Shown in pieces: positions 32,815 through 43,400 of a DNA stretch of 44,233 bases; the stretch's first letter is position 1, and every line of letters starts with the position of its first letter. Origin of the DNA: Bacteroidales bacterium (GTDB lineage Bacteria > Bacteroidota > Bacteroidia > Bacteroidales > UBA932); NCBI GenBank assembly GCA_017477465.1, contig JAFUVU010000003.1, positions 1 through 44,233 of the forward strand. The letters are read 5' to 3'. Under the pieces are notes generated by a model. The model had not been told where the DNA came from, searched no databases, and was given only the letters and a program-made list of their open reading frames with translations. Both the position numbers and the translations under genes were made by a program.

Positions 32815-35145
32815 ATGAAGCTGAAAAGAGTAGTTTCCTTGCTGATTATGGCAGGGCTGTCAATCCAGCCCGCCCTGGCACAGAAAGATGTAGTGAAGAA
32901 AGCGGAATGCCCCGGAGGAATGGGGATATACCTCAGTTCCAAGAACAAAGTGTATCTGGGAATTCCGGAAAACCTGTTGGGAAGGAAACTGCTCATAGGC
33001 GGAACCGTAAGCGCAGTGAGCGACCCGGGCGCGGCCAATGTAGGCCAGATGGCGTCCGGGCCGCTGCAGTGCGTCATCCCCACGCTGGAAGATTCCCTGC
33101 TGGTGCTTTCCCGGCCCCAGGTGGCCGGCAGCAGCAGGGCCCGGGGGTTGGAAACGGCCATGGAACGCAATTTCAGCGCCCCCGTCCTCAAAAGGCTGCC
33201 GGTACAGAGAAAAGCCGGCCGGGTGGTCTTTGACATAACGTCTTTTGTTACAAAGGCGGCTCCCAGGGGAAATGATTTCAAGCCCGGGAACGATGACGGG
33301 ACCTCCTGGTACGACGGCCTCAAGGCCTTCGAGGACAATGCTTCCATAAAACTGTATCAGACAATGGAGGCCGGCGGCCTGGGAGGGAAAGCCACGGTGA
33401 GCATGGTGTCCACCGTGTCGCTGATGGCCCTTCCGGAAAAACCCATGCGTCCCCGCGTGCAGGACAGCCGCATAGGCACTTTCTATACAGGGAGTCTGGC
33501 GGGAGGAAACCGCTTTGATATCAATCCCTTACGTGACGGCCTGCAGCCTTATCGCCTGGCCAACCGCTGGCGCATCGAGCCTTCCGACATGGCGGCCTGG
33601 CAAAGGGGCGAAACCGTCCCGGTGCTGAAGCCGGTGGTGTGGTACATAGACGACGCCCTTCCTGATCTTTGGAAGGAACCGGTGCGGGAAGGCATCCTTG
33701 CATGGAATGCCGCCTTCGAAGCCATCGGCCTTAAAGGGGCGCTTGAGGTGCGGGATTTCCCTTCTCAGGACCCTTCCTTCGACCCTGACAACCTCAAATA
33801 CAATTGCGTCCGCTACGTCCCCAACGCCACTTCCAACGCCATGGGCCCCTCCTGGGCCGATCCTGAGACAGGAGAAATAGTATCGGCCACGGTGCTGCTG
33901 TTCAACGACGTGGTGCGCCTGCTGAACAACTGGCGTTTTTTGCAGACTGCGCAGGTGGATCCGCGCGTTCGCAGCCGGAAAATGCCCGACGAGGTGCTCC
34001 AGGAGGCGCTGGTTTACGCGGTCTCACATGAAATCGGCCATACGCTTGGCCTTCTGCATAACATGGCGGGAAGCGCCGCCATCCCGGTGGATTCTCTTCG
34101 CAGCCCTTCCTTTACGGCCGTGCACGGGACCACCGCCTCCATCATGGACTACGCGCGCTTCAATTACGTGGCGCAGCCCTCTGACAGGGGAGTGCGGCTG
34201 GTACCTCCCTCCCTTGGCGTTTACGACAAATACGCCATCGAGTGGCTTTACAAGCCCGTCCCGGATGCGGCCGATCTTTGGGAAGAAACCGCGGCGGCAG
34301 AAGCCGTCATCGACGCCCACGAAGGCGACCCGTTCTACCGTTTCGGCGCCCAGCAGCCCGCTATGGCCCCCGTGCAGTACGATCCTACCGCCCGCACGCA
34401 GGACCTGGGCGACGACCCCCTCAAAGCGGGCGATTATGCCATTTCCAACCTCCGCTACATCCTTCCCAGGCTGAACGAGTGGATAGACGACGACCCGGAT
34501 TATTCCCACCGCCGCCAGCTCTATTCCCAGCTTGCCATCCAGTTCGGCCGATACCTGGACAACGCCCAGGCGCTGATCGGCGGGGTTGTGCTTTACAAAA
34601 CAAAGTCGGGGGATCCCTGCGTCCCCGTTCCGGCCCCGAAACAGCAGGAGGCGCTTCGTTGGGTGGTTTCCCAGGTGGCGGCTTCCGAGTGGCTGGACGA
34701 GCCTTCTGTAACCTCCCGCCTTGGACTGCACGGGTCGGAGAGTGCCAAGGCGGCCGTCGCCGTTGCCAACTACCTCGCCGGCGAGGCTCCCCTTGCAGTG
34801 GCCACCGCCCAATCCAATGGGTCGGCCTATACTTCCAAAGACTACTTTGACGACCTTTTCGCCGCCGTTTTCCACTCGGGGAATTATACGGAGGCCGAAA
34901 GGGTACTCCAACGTTCCCTTATCTCCTACCTTACCCGCCGGGCCACTCCTTCCAAGCCCCAGGAAAGCCGGAGCGCCAGCTTCTGCTTCGGGGAAGACAC
35001 CCTGCCCACCCAGCCTTCGGTGGATGTGTCGGCCCAAAGTGATACGGCCGTTTACAGGCTCGCTTTCCTCCAAAGGGTAAAAAAATGGTGCCGGTCCCGC
35101 CGGAACAATCCCGATTTTGCCTATATTTATTCCTTGATTGACTAA
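32815..35145 (+). CDS. Zinc-dependent metzincin protease
   Basis: 776 residues with a signal peptide (ends ALAQ). The zinc site HEIGHTLGLLHN sits at residues 405-416, with His405, His409 and His415 as ligands and Glu406 as base. A metzincin Met-turn SIMDYARFNY follows about 30 residues later. The long N-terminal part (MGIYLSSKNKVYLGIPENLLGRKLLIGGTVS) and the segment WYIDDALPDLWKEPVREGILAWNAAFEAIGLKGALEV match the DUF5117/DUF4953-type secreted proteases of Bacteroidetes. It would cut protein substrates for the SusC-1 pair. 11 bp after the FISUMP-like gene and 6 bp before the phosphatase. Confidence 0.9.
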   Translation: MKLKRVVSLLIMAGLSIQPALAQKDVVKKAECPGGMGIYLSSKNKVYLGIPENLLGRKLLIGGTVSAVSDPGAANVGQMASGPLQCVIPTLEDSLLVLSRPQVAGSSRARGLETAMERNFSAPVLKRLPVQRKAGRVVFDITSFVTKAAPRGNDFKPGNDDGTSWYDGLKAFEDNASIKLYQTMEAGGLGGKATVSMVSTVSLMALPEKPMRPRVQDSRIGTFYTGSLAGGNRFDINPLRDGLQPYRLANRWRIEPSDMAAWQRGETVPVLKPVVWYIDDALPDLWKEPVREGILAWNAAFEAIGLKGALEVRDFPSQDPSFDPDNLKYNCVRYVPNATSNAMGPSWADPETGEIVSATVLLFNDVVRLLNNWRFLQTAQVDPRVRSRKMPDEVLQEALVYAVSHEIGHTLGLLHNMAGSAAIPVDSLRSPSFTAVHGTTASIMDYARFNYVAQPSDRGVRLVPPSLGVYDKYAIEWLYKPVPDAADLWEETAAAEAVIDAHEGDPFYRFGAQQPAMAPVQYDPTARTQDLGDDPLKAGDYAISNLRYILPRLNEWIDDDPDYSHRRQLYSQLAIQFGRYLDNAQALIGGVVLYKTKSGDPCVPVPAPKQQEALRWVVSQVAASEWLDEPSVTSRLGLHGSESAKAAVAVANYLAGEAPLAVATAQSNGSAYTSKDYFDDLFAAVFHSGNYTEAERVLQRSLISYLTRRATPSKPQESRSASFCFGEDTLPTQPSVDVSAQSDTAVYRLAFLQRVKKWCRSRRNNPDFAYIYSLID

Positions 35146-35151
35146 GAAACT

Positions 35152-37110
35152 ATGAAAAAAATCCACCTCCTTACCCTGCTGTTTTTTGCTGCAATCGGTT
35201 TACAGGCCCAGCCCCTGGGCTTCCTTGCAGAAGATTTGAAAGCCAAGCAGGCGTATGCCGGGGACAGCCCCTATATGGACTTCTACCATGGACTGGCCCT
35301 GAGCCAGGAAGGAGTGGATATCTCTCTAAGCGCCCTTCTGTCGATTGACGGCACCCTCTCTTCCGGCCCCGTTTACGAGGAAGACATCAAGCGGCTCTAT
35401 CCTTTCCCAAATACTCTCACCATCTTGAAGATGACAGGGGAGGAAGTGCGTAAATACCTGGAAGCAAGCTACGAAGGATGGGTGGGGGCCCTCCCCGGAG
35501 AGCATCTTCTCCTGCTGAAACCTTCGGGCAAGTTCCTTAACTCCCCGGCCAATTTCGACAGCGCCGCCGGCATCGACTATACGGTGGACGTGACCCTTCC
35601 CGCCGGCTCCAGAGTTAATATCTCTTCCATGGCCGACGGAAGCCCCTTCGGCCCGGATACCGTGTACAATGTGGCCGTCAACAGCTACCGGGCTTCCGGT
35701 GCCGGGAAACTTCTGCAGGCCGCCGGCATCGACCCTGAAAACATGGAGGATAGGATTGTGTCCCAGGGAAAACCTTTCCGTGAAATCCTGAAAGAGTGCC
35801 TGGCCTCAATGGGGACTCTTACCCCTTCGAAAATGTCCCGCGGAAGCTGGCGCTTTGTCCCGGAGGAGCTGGTAGCCCCCGCTATGGAAAAAGATCTGAT
35901 GCTGGCGTTCTCTATCCCCGGGAAAGCCCCGTACAATGCAAAGGAGGAAATAATGGCCGATATTGAAAAAGCAGGCGGAGTGCATTATATGTATCCTTCT
36001 GACCAGCCCGCCATTACTCCCGCGCCTAAAGGTTACAAGCCGTTTTATATCAGCCATTTGGGCCGGCACGGCGCCCGCTTTGCCCTTGGTGATTCTGTCT
36101 ATGGGGATTTATGGGAGATATGGCAGGAGGGTCACGAAAAGGGCTGGCTAACGGAAGAAGGGGAAGCTATTTACAAAGCCTATTCCAGCTTTTATCCCGA
36201 AGTCCGACACCGGGAGGGAAATCTTACCCGGAAGGGGCAGCAGCAACATCGGTTTATTGCCGAGCAAATGTACAGGAACTACCCTGATGTGTTCAAGGGG
36301 CATACGCGGGCGTCGGCGGTTTCGACCAACTTCCACCGCGTTATAGCCAGTATGTACAGCTTCCTGTCCGAGCTTGACAGTCTTGACAAAGACTTTGTTT
36401 TTGAGGCCGACTACGGCTACCCCTACCAGGCCTACCTTCTGCCGCAGGCGGACAGCCATTCGAGCGAATTGCCGCGGGCGGTGCAAAAGAAGCTGAAGCG
36501 GTTCAGGGAAGACCGTCTTGACCTTGACGGAATGCTTTCTCGCTGGTTTACAATGCCGGATTCACTGGTCGCTGATCCATACAGGTTCTGCTACAACATG
36601 CACACCTTAGTTTCCACTCTTGACAATCTGGATTTCTCTGTTCCGGAGATACTGCATAACATTTTTTCTGATCAGGAGCGTTACCGCCTGTGGGAAGTAT
36701 ACAACTATGGCGGGTATCTTCGTTTCGGTATGTCACCGGAGGTGAAAAACATCCATCCCGAGGCAATGAAACCACTATGCCGGGACTTTGTTGAAAAGGC
36801 CGAGAGCGATTGGAGGGACGGCATAGCCCTGAGGCTGCGTTTCGCCCATGATTACTCGCTCCTTCCGTTGCTTTCCCTGTTGGATGTGAACGGTATGGGC
36901 GTGAAGATGAGCGACCCTTACGAACTGGAAAACTATTGGCGCACTTACGATATTCCCATGGCCTGCAACCTGCAACTGGTGTTCTTCCGCAGTAAACGTA
37001 GCCCTGAGATTCTGGTGCAGGTGCTGCTGAACGGCCGGGAGGCCACCCTCCCTATAAAAATGGCCGCTCCAGGCAGTTTCTACCGCTGGAGCGACCTTAA
37101 GAACATGTAA
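35152..37110 (+). CDS. 5'-nucleotidase C-domain fused to histidine acid phosphatase
   Basis: 652 residues; signal peptide 1-19 (ends LQAQ). Residues 25-250 match the C-terminal, substrate-binding domain of 5'-nucleotidases (LLSIDGTLSSGPVYEEDIKRLYPFPNTLTILKMTGEEVRKYLE; VYNVAVNSYRASGAGKLL), but the metallophosphatase domain that normally precedes it is absent. Residues 275-652 form a histidine phosphatase of the MINPP/phytase branch: GRHGARF with His306 as nucleophile, and HD at 566-567 (RFAHDYSLLPLLSL) as proton donor. It lacks the Pro of RHGxRxP. Likely substrates are phytate, nucleotides or other phosphate esters. It is the last gene of the SusC-1 operon, tail to tail with the next operon. 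Confidence 0.85.
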   Translation: MKKIHLLTLLFFAAIGLQAQPLGFLAEDLKAKQAYAGDSPYMDFYHGLALSQEGVDISLSALLSIDGTLSSGPVYEEDIKRLYPFPNTLTILKMTGEEVRKYLEASYEGWVGALPGEHLLLLKPSGKFLNSPANFDSAAGIDYTVDVTLPAGSRVNISSMADGSPFGPDTVYNVAVNSYRASGAGKLLQAAGIDPENMEDRIVSQGKPFREILKECLASMGTLTPSKMSRGSWRFVPEELVAPAMEKDLMLAFSIPGKAPYNAKEEIMADIEKAGGVHYMYPSDQPAITPAPKGYKPFYISHLGRHGARFALGDSVYGDLWEIWQEGHEKGWLTEEGEAIYKAYSSFYPEVRHREGNLTRKGQQQHRFIAEQMYRNYPDVFKGHTRASAVSTNFHRVIASMYSFLSELDSLDKDFVFEADYGYPYQAYLLPQADSHSSELPRAVQKKLKRFREDRLDLDGMLSRWFTMPDSLVADPYRFCYNMHTLVSTLDNLDFSVPEILHNIFSDQERYRLWEVYNYGGYLRFGMSPEVKNIHPEAMKPLCRDFVEKAESDWRDGIALRLRFAHDYSLLPLLSLLDVNGMGVKMSDPYELENYWRTYDIPMACNLQLVFFRSKRSPEILVQVLLNGREATLPIKMAAPGSFYRWSDLKNM

Positions 37111-37117
37111 TGTGTGC

Positions 37118-37960
37118 CTACTTCCAGGCGATGCTGACTTCGTAGGCTTTTACGCTGCCGGAGAGGACGGAGGATTGGCACCCGTTCACGCTCCAGTAGC
37201 GGGACTGGCCTACAAAGAAGAGGGTGTACTCCGGTCCTTCTTCCAAAGCCTCAACAAAATAGTTGCCACCGATGGTGGACTGTAGGTCGGAAAAAACGCT
37301 TTTCTTGACAGTCCCCACGGCAATCACGTTGTCCGATGCCGGCAGGACGGACGCAGGGAAGGCCTCCCTCACCTGGTCGGCCGTATCGAAGCGGCCGGTG
37401 ATGAAGGTCCGGGTCATGGGAACGGGGGTTGTGCTGATCACTTTGCCGGAGCCGTCGATCTTGCTCGCAACTCCGTTCAAGTCGGCGGAAGTAATGCTGC
37501 GATAGCAGCCACCGGGGAGGGATGTTCCGGCAAAGGAGCGGCTGGGAGTGTTCAGCAGCACGGTATTGCCTTCATAGTTGCCGTCTGATACAATCTTGCT
37601 CATCACGAAGTAAGGGTTGCGATAGGCAGCGCCGGCGATGGTGTTCACGTTCACTATTCCCTTGGAGTCAGTTCTTTCCAGGATGGTGACATCGGCACCG
37701 TTCCTGCCGTTGAGGGTGGTGACAACGTAATTCTTTACGGCCGATGCAATGGCGTCGGAGCTGAAGAGCGTCGTCGAGGAAAGGGTGGAGACTGCCTGGA
37801 TTTTCACTTCTCTCAGGATAGTTTCTTCCGGTTTGGTCTCTCCTTCGGGGGTGGTGCCGCCGGGCGTATTGCCGCCACCGCCGGGATTGTCCTTATTCCC
37901 TCCGCAGGCCGCCAGCATGGAGGCGGCCGCGAGTATCATTAAAACTTTGTGCAAGGTCAT
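37118..37960 (-). CDS. Lipoprotein of unknown function
   Basis: 280 residues; MTLHKVLMILAAASMLAAC gives Cys19 as anchor, then a Gly/Pro/Thr-rich linker (residues 20-45) that would hold the domain off the membrane. The folded part alternates strands and short helices (EVKIQAVSTLSSTTLFSSDAIASAVKNYVV; NTVLLNTPSRSF; VIAVGTVKKSVFSDLQSTIGGNYFVEAL; YTLFFVGQSRYWSVNGCQSSVLSGSVKAYEVSIAWK). I do not recognise it. It follows the EEP enzyme gene by 5 bp and closes the leftward SusC-2 operon, so it may bind the same substrate. Confidence 0.75.
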   Translation of the reverse strand: MTLHKVLMILAAASMLAACGGNKDNPGGGGNTPGGTTPEGETKPEETILREVKIQAVSTLSSTTLFSSDAIASAVKNYVVTTLNGRNGADVTILERTDSKGIVNVNTIAGAAYRNPYFVMSKIVSDGNYEGNTVLLNTPSRSFAGTSLPGGCYRSITSADLNGVASKIDGSGKVISTTPVPMTRTFITGRFDTADQVREAFPASVLPASDNVIAVGTVKKSVFSDLQSTIGGNYFVEALEEGPEYTLFFVGQSRYWSVNGCQSSVLSGSVKAYEVSIAWK

Positions 37961-37965
37961 AAGGC

Positions 37966-38796
37966 TTAATCATTTAAAGTGAGGGTCGCAGCAATGATAG
38001 AGTGGTCCGACAGTTTGCCCTGGTTGTAATACCGGGCCTCGGAAGCCGTCCATTTCCCCTTGGGGAAAGTGTAGATATGGTCCAGGTTGGCATAGCCCTG
38101 GATACCGGAGCGGTTAACGGTGACATAGTCGCCCAGTTCGTTGAACTGGGTCATAGCGGCCGATGTGCCGCCGGTGTTCATGTCTCCGGCCACGATGGTA
38201 GGATAGACAGGCTTGTCCAAAGAGGCTAGTTCTACACAGGACTTTACCTGGTTCTGAAGCACTTGGGTATTGCCCACATGGTCCAGGTGAGTACAGACGA
38301 TGCGGACAGTTTTCCCATTCACAAGGATATCGGCATAACCTACGCTACGCTGATCTTCACCGTACTTGACGCGATAATCACCATTGTTCCCCTGTGTCTT
38401 GCCGGGCGTTTCATTCTCATAAGGATGCAGCTGTGAAGCATAGCTTACAATAGGATACTTGCTCAGAATCACATTCCCATACCACCCTTCATTTTTTACA
38501 TAAGACTCGATGAAGTAGGTAAACATGCCCAGTTCACGGCCCAGATCGGCCATTTTTTCAGAGGTCATGCGGCTGGTGAAAGATTCAAATTCATTCATGA
38601 CGATGACATCTGCACCGGTGGTCTTGATGAGATTCACATGCTCCGTAATGGGGAAGCCGCTTCCGTTGCCGGAATCGTCGGTGCATTCAAAGGACTTGAC
38701 ATTCCAGGTGATGAAACGGATGGACTGGGCTGTCAAGCTGAAAGGCAACAGCGCCAGAAACGCTGTTGCCAAAATGAGTTGTAAGTGTTTACGCAT
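37966..38796 (-). CDS. Secreted endonuclease/exonuclease/phosphatase-fold enzyme
   Basis: 276 residues from ATG 38796 (MRKHLQLILATAFLALLPFSLTAQ); a GTG 12 bp upstream is less likely. The EEP (DNase I-like) active site is complete: TWNVKSFE (Asn), VIVMNEFES (metal-binding Glu), RIVCTHLDH (His), VAGDMNTGG (Asp/Asn) and LSDHSIIAATL (Asp/His). The family cleaves phosphodiester or phosphomonoester bonds in DNA, RNA, sphingomyelin or phosphoinositides; the substrate is not readable here. Lying behind a SusC/D pair, it should act at the cell surface or in the periplasm on an imported phosphate ester. Confidence 0.9.
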   Translation of the reverse strand: MRKHLQLILATAFLALLPFSLTAQSIRFITWNVKSFECTDDSGNGSGFPITEHVNLIKTTGADVIVMNEFESFTSRMTSEKMADLGRELGMFTYFIESYVKNEGWYGNVILSKYPIVSYASQLHPYENETPGKTQGNNGDYRVKYGEDQRSVGYADILVNGKTVRIVCTHLDHVGNTQVLQNQVKSCVELASLDKPVYPTIVAGDMNTGGTSAAMTQFNELGDYVTVNRSGIQGYANLDHIYTFPKGKWTASEARYYNQGKLSDHSIIAATLTLND

Positions 38797-38807
38797 GGCA
38801 GTAACCA

Positions 38808-40478
38808 CTAGTTGTAACCTTCGTTCTGCTTAAGCTGGGTAAGGCCGTCAAAAGCGTAGCTGGGAATGGCAAACACGTGGTTCTTTGTAGGATCGAACTG
38901 AGGACGGCCCTCGTCATAATGCTCAATCCGGTCAATGACGGCCTTGTTCGTAGTCATGTCCACATGCGAGACAATCTTGAGGGTGGGCTGGGAGATGAGT
39001 TCCTTGGCATCACCCCAACGGATGATATCCCTCCAGCGGCTGGGCATGTACTCGTGGGCCAGTTCGCAGCGACGCTCGTTCTTGAGCTGGGCCTTGGTGG
39101 CTCTGCTGTCCTGAGGCAAACCGGCACGCTTGCGGATCTGGTTGAGGAGAGAAATGGCCTCGGAGTCGCCCTCGCCTTTGGTCCAGATGAGCGCTTCGGC
39201 TTTCATCAGGAGTACATCGGCATAACGCATGAGACACTGGCCCAGGGTGTTGGATCCGTAGTTTCCGTCCGAGGCGAATTCAATTCCTTTCCAGGACGCT
39301 TCAGTCCAGGGCCACATGAATTTCCGCCAGGTGAAGCCGGAGTCGGAGCCGACGGCGTAATTGGTGTATCGTCCCGGGCGGTCGGCCCGTTCAAGACGGC
39401 CGCCATAGGGGATGTCCACGCTCATGAAGCGGATGGTTTCGCCGGGCATGACGAAGGTGGCGGCACGGCGTAGGTCGCCCTCTTCGAAAGCCTGATACAG
39501 GTTATAGGAGGGCTGGAACAGGCCCCAGGAGTTGTAGAGGTTGTAACCACCGTTCACGAACGACATGTTGTGGAATTTGGGGCCAGCCTCGGGGCTGCCC
39601 ACCAGAGAGAAGAGGTATTCGCAGCTGTAGTTGTTGGCACGGGTCCAGAGGCTGGCGAAAGGATTGGCGGAAGAATCGGTGTACAGGTCGCGTTTGTCGG
39701 ATCCGGTCATTCCCATAACCTTGTCGCACATGGTGATTACGTCGTTGTAATACTTGCTGTCATATTCGGAGGCATACAGCGCGACGCGGGCGGCAAAAGC
39801 CCAGCAGGCTCCTTTATGCGGCAGTCCCCACTCGTTCTCGGGCAGTTCGGAGAAGTAAGGAAGGAGGTCGGCAGCAGCGGTAAAGTCCTTGTACATCTGG
39901 TCGTAGTTTTCCAGGATGGATGCCGGACGGGGGACGTCGATATAGGCAGGGTTGGTGTCTTCCAGTACAATGGGAATACCGCCGTTGGGACCGTTGTCAC
40001 CATAGTACGGAGCAATCCAAAGCATGGCCAGACCACGCCAGAAGAGGGCCGTACCCATGGCTTTGTTGGCAAAGTTCTGGTCCAGCCCAGGGGTGTTCTT
40101 CACCAGGTTGATGACATTGTTGCACTTGCCGTTCACCCGATACCACTCTCTCCAGACTTCCTTCTGGTCACGGCCGGTGGTTGAAGTCATGGTGAAGTTT
40201 CGGATAGAGAAGGCATCGGCATTGGTGTTGCCGATGGTATAGTTGTCGGAGGCACCTTCGTAATACATGATACCACGGCCGGTAGCAGCTTCGGCATTGG
40301 AGTCGTTGTGGTCATTAGAGGTCTGAGAATAGATACCCAGGACCATTTTCCAAATGTCCTCCTGCGAGGTTAATTCCTCAGTAGGGGCGCCATATTCCGT
40401 AGGGGTCAAGAATTTGTCGCAGCCCGTCATCATGGCAAGGCCGGCAACAACACCCAGAAGCAATATAATCTTTTTCAT
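38808..40478 (-). CDS. SusD/RagB nutrient-binding lipoprotein 2
   Basis: 556 residues; MKKIILLLGVVAGLAMMTGC, Cys20 anchor, then DKFLTPTEYGAPTEELTSQEDIWKMVLGIYSQT. Typical SusD helices follow (NKAMGTALFWRGLAMLWIAPYYGDNG), together with the C-terminal LLNQIRKRAGLP and NERRCELAHEYMPSRWRDIIRWGDAKELI. It partners with SusC-2, 11 bp upstream in the operon. It is much longer than SusD-1 and not closely similar, so the two systems should take different substrates. Confidence 0.95.
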   Translation of the reverse strand: MKKIILLLGVVAGLAMMTGCDKFLTPTEYGAPTEELTSQEDIWKMVLGIYSQTSNDHNDSNAEAATGRGIMYYEGASDNYTIGNTNADAFSIRNFTMTSTTGRDQKEVWREWYRVNGKCNNVINLVKNTPGLDQNFANKAMGTALFWRGLAMLWIAPYYGDNGPNGGIPIVLEDTNPAYIDVPRPASILENYDQMYKDFTAAADLLPYFSELPENEWGLPHKGACWAFAARVALYASEYDSKYYNDVITMCDKVMGMTGSDKRDLYTDSSANPFASLWTRANNYSCEYLFSLVGSPEAGPKFHNMSFVNGGYNLYNSWGLFQPSYNLYQAFEEGDLRRAATFVMPGETIRFMSVDIPYGGRLERADRPGRYTNYAVGSDSGFTWRKFMWPWTEASWKGIEFASDGNYGSNTLGQCLMRYADVLLMKAEALIWTKGEGDSEAISLLNQIRKRAGLPQDSRATKAQLKNERRCELAHEYMPSRWRDIIRWGDAKELISQPTLKIVSHVDMTTNKAVIDRIEHYDEGRPQFDPTKNHVFAIPSYAFDGLTQLKQNEGYN

Positions 40479-40489
40479 CGGGCTATTCT

Positions 40490-43400
40490 TTAAAAGTTAA
40501 TGTTCACACCAAAGTTGTAGAAACGGGTCACCGGATAAACACCGCGGTCCACACCATAGTTGCCTACCTCAGGGTCGTTGCCGCTGTATTTGGTGAAGGT
40601 AAGGAGATTGTCGCCGCTCACATACAGGCGGATGGAACGGATGTACTTTTTGAACACCGGGAGGGTGTAACCAAGCGTGACATTCTTCAGACGCAGATAG
40701 TCCCCTTTCTCGAGGAACAGGTCGGAAGCCTTGGCGTAGTTGCCGTTGTCGTCGGTGTAGAGGCCCAAGCGGGGATATACAGAAGAGTCCGGATTGTAAT
40801 TCCAGGTGTCCAGCACGTCGGTCACCAGGTTGCCGTACTCGCCGCGGCCGGTCATACCGAGCTGCTTGAATCCATTATAAATCACATTGCCGGCAATGCC
40901 TTGGAATAGGATACTGAGGTCAAATCCGAAGCAATTCAGGCTGCCGCCGAAGGAGTAAGTGGTAGTAGGGGCATATGAGCCCATGAACGTGCGGTCCAGA
41001 TTGTTGATGACACCGTCGTCGTTGGTATCCTTGAACTTGAGGTCGCCGGGTTTGGCCGTAGGCTGGATCAGGTTAGTAACGCCGGTTTCGGGATCGGTAT
41101 AGGTATAGGCGTCAATATCTTCCTGGCTGCGGAAAATTCCGTCCGTCTCATAGAGTTTGAAGGAGTACCAGGGTTGACCTGCATCGGAATAGAGGAGAGA
41201 ACCTACCGTATTGAGGGTTGGCGTCTGATGTTCCACGGATTCCTGGCGGGTGCCATATTCCAGTACCTCGTTGTGGTTCAAGGCCAGGTTGCCGAACAGA
41301 CTGTATGTAAGCTTTCTACCCATTGCAGATCCGTTGTACTTGGCGCCGAATTCCCACCCGGTGTTGAGCACTTTGCCCATATTTCCGTAAGGAGGTGTGG
41401 TGATGCCCAGTTGCACGGCTGTGGGAACGCGGTCAATCAGGTCGCGGGTCTCTTTGCGATACCAGTCCACATTCAGTTCGAGAGCGTTGTTGAAGGCATT
41501 CACATCCAAACCGGCGCTGGTCTGCACCGTGGTCTCCCAACGGGCATCGTAGTTAGGAATGGTATCCATGAGGGTACCAGTGAGAATCTGGTCCTGATTC
41601 TTGCCGAAGGTGGACGGATGGTACACGTTGATGATGTTGTAGGAAGCGACATCCTCCGGGAAGAGATCGACATTACCCACCTTCCCCCAGCCGGCGCGGA
41701 ACTTTACCAAATTCAGATAATCCTTGATGGCGGAGTCGCGGAAGAAAGGCTCGGAGGATAGTTTCCAGGAAGCGGAAACGGACGGGAACCAGTCAAAACG
41801 ATGCTCGGACGGGAGACGAGAAGAACCGTCATAGCGGATGCTGCCCACCAGGAAATAGCGGTCGTCATAGGAATAGCCCACACGGCCGATGAAGGAAACC
41901 ATGGTGTAATCCTTGATGGTTTCGTCCATTGTGCGGCCGTTGGGGCCTGCCATGCTCCAGAGGATGCGGTTGGGTTCCTCGTAAGCATAGTCCTGCGAGG
42001 TGAGGCGCCGGGTGTCAAAGTACTTATAGTCAGCCGTAAAGCCACCCATGGCGCTGATATGGTGCTTGCCGAAAACCTCGGCCCAGGTGAGGGTGGTCTC
42101 GGACAGCCAGTGACGGTTGTTGTAGAAGAACTGCTCGCGGCTGTTAGACAGGCGCTGCATGCCCAGTTCTTCCATCTTGGCATTGAAGATATCTGCCTCG
42201 GAACGGTCAAAATCGATGGTGAAGTCCGATCGGAGAGTGAGCGAGGAGATGGGCTTGATTTCAATCCCGGTGGTGGAGAAAACCTTATTCTCAGGATACA
42301 GGCGGTGAAGGCGGGTTAGATAGGCAACCGGGTTGTACACACGCTGGACACCGCTTCCGGGCGTTGCCCAGCGGGGAGAAACGCCGCCGAAGAAAGGATT
42401 CCCTTCATCGTCCAGCGCGAGGGTGCCGTCTTCGTTGGTCTCGTAAACCGTTGCGGAACGAGGATACCACAGAGCTGCGGTGAAAGGCCCTTCGTGGTCA
42501 GTAGCTACATTGCCCTGGCCGTTGGAAATCTGCAGGGTGATTCTCTCATAAGCTTTCAGCCAGCCGGTGATGTTGAAGTTGGTCTGCAGTTTAGTGGTGA
42601 AATTGCGGCTGAAGGTGTTCAGGAGCACACCTTCCCGCGCGTCGTAAGCGGCGCTGAACACGGAATTGATACGCTCGCTGCCACCGGCTACGGAAACTGC
42701 ATAGTGACGGCGGTTGCCGGTGCGGAAAATCTCGTCCATCCAGTTTGTGCGGGTGGTGTTGCCCCAGGCATAGACATCGGGATTCATGGCATCCGGGAGT
42801 GCACGTCCGGCTTCTTCGGAGGCCCGACGCCAGGTTTCGTTAAACTGTTCGGCCGTGGTGGTGGTAATCACATGTCCCACACGCTCGAGACCATAGGAAA
42901 CATTGGCGGAAACGCTTACCTTGCCGGCGACCGGCTTTCGGGTAGTAATGAGGACCACACCGCCGGCACCGACCTGGGCGCCATAAATAGCGGCCGAGGC
43001 GGCATCTTTGAGGACAGTGATAGTCTCAATGTCCTCCACATTGTACGGGGCGTTGGGAACCCCGTCCACTACGAACAGAACGCCATTGCCGGAGTTGTAG
43101 TCTCCGTCTTCACCCTTGGAACCGCGTCCGCGGATGGAATAAGAAGCCGATTGCATCGGGTCGCCAGTCTGCTGGACGGTGACACCGGGCATGGCACCCT
43201 GCAGGACGGTAGCGATGTCACCTGCGCGGCTTTTAAGCGCCTCACCTACATTCATCTGGGTGACTGCCATGGAAAGGTCCTGTTTTCGGGTCGATCCATA
43301 ACCGATGGCGACAGCCTCGTTCAGGATGTCTACATCGGCATTCAGAACCACGTTGATAACGCGACGGGACCCTACGGTCTCTTCCTGGGAGACATAGCCA

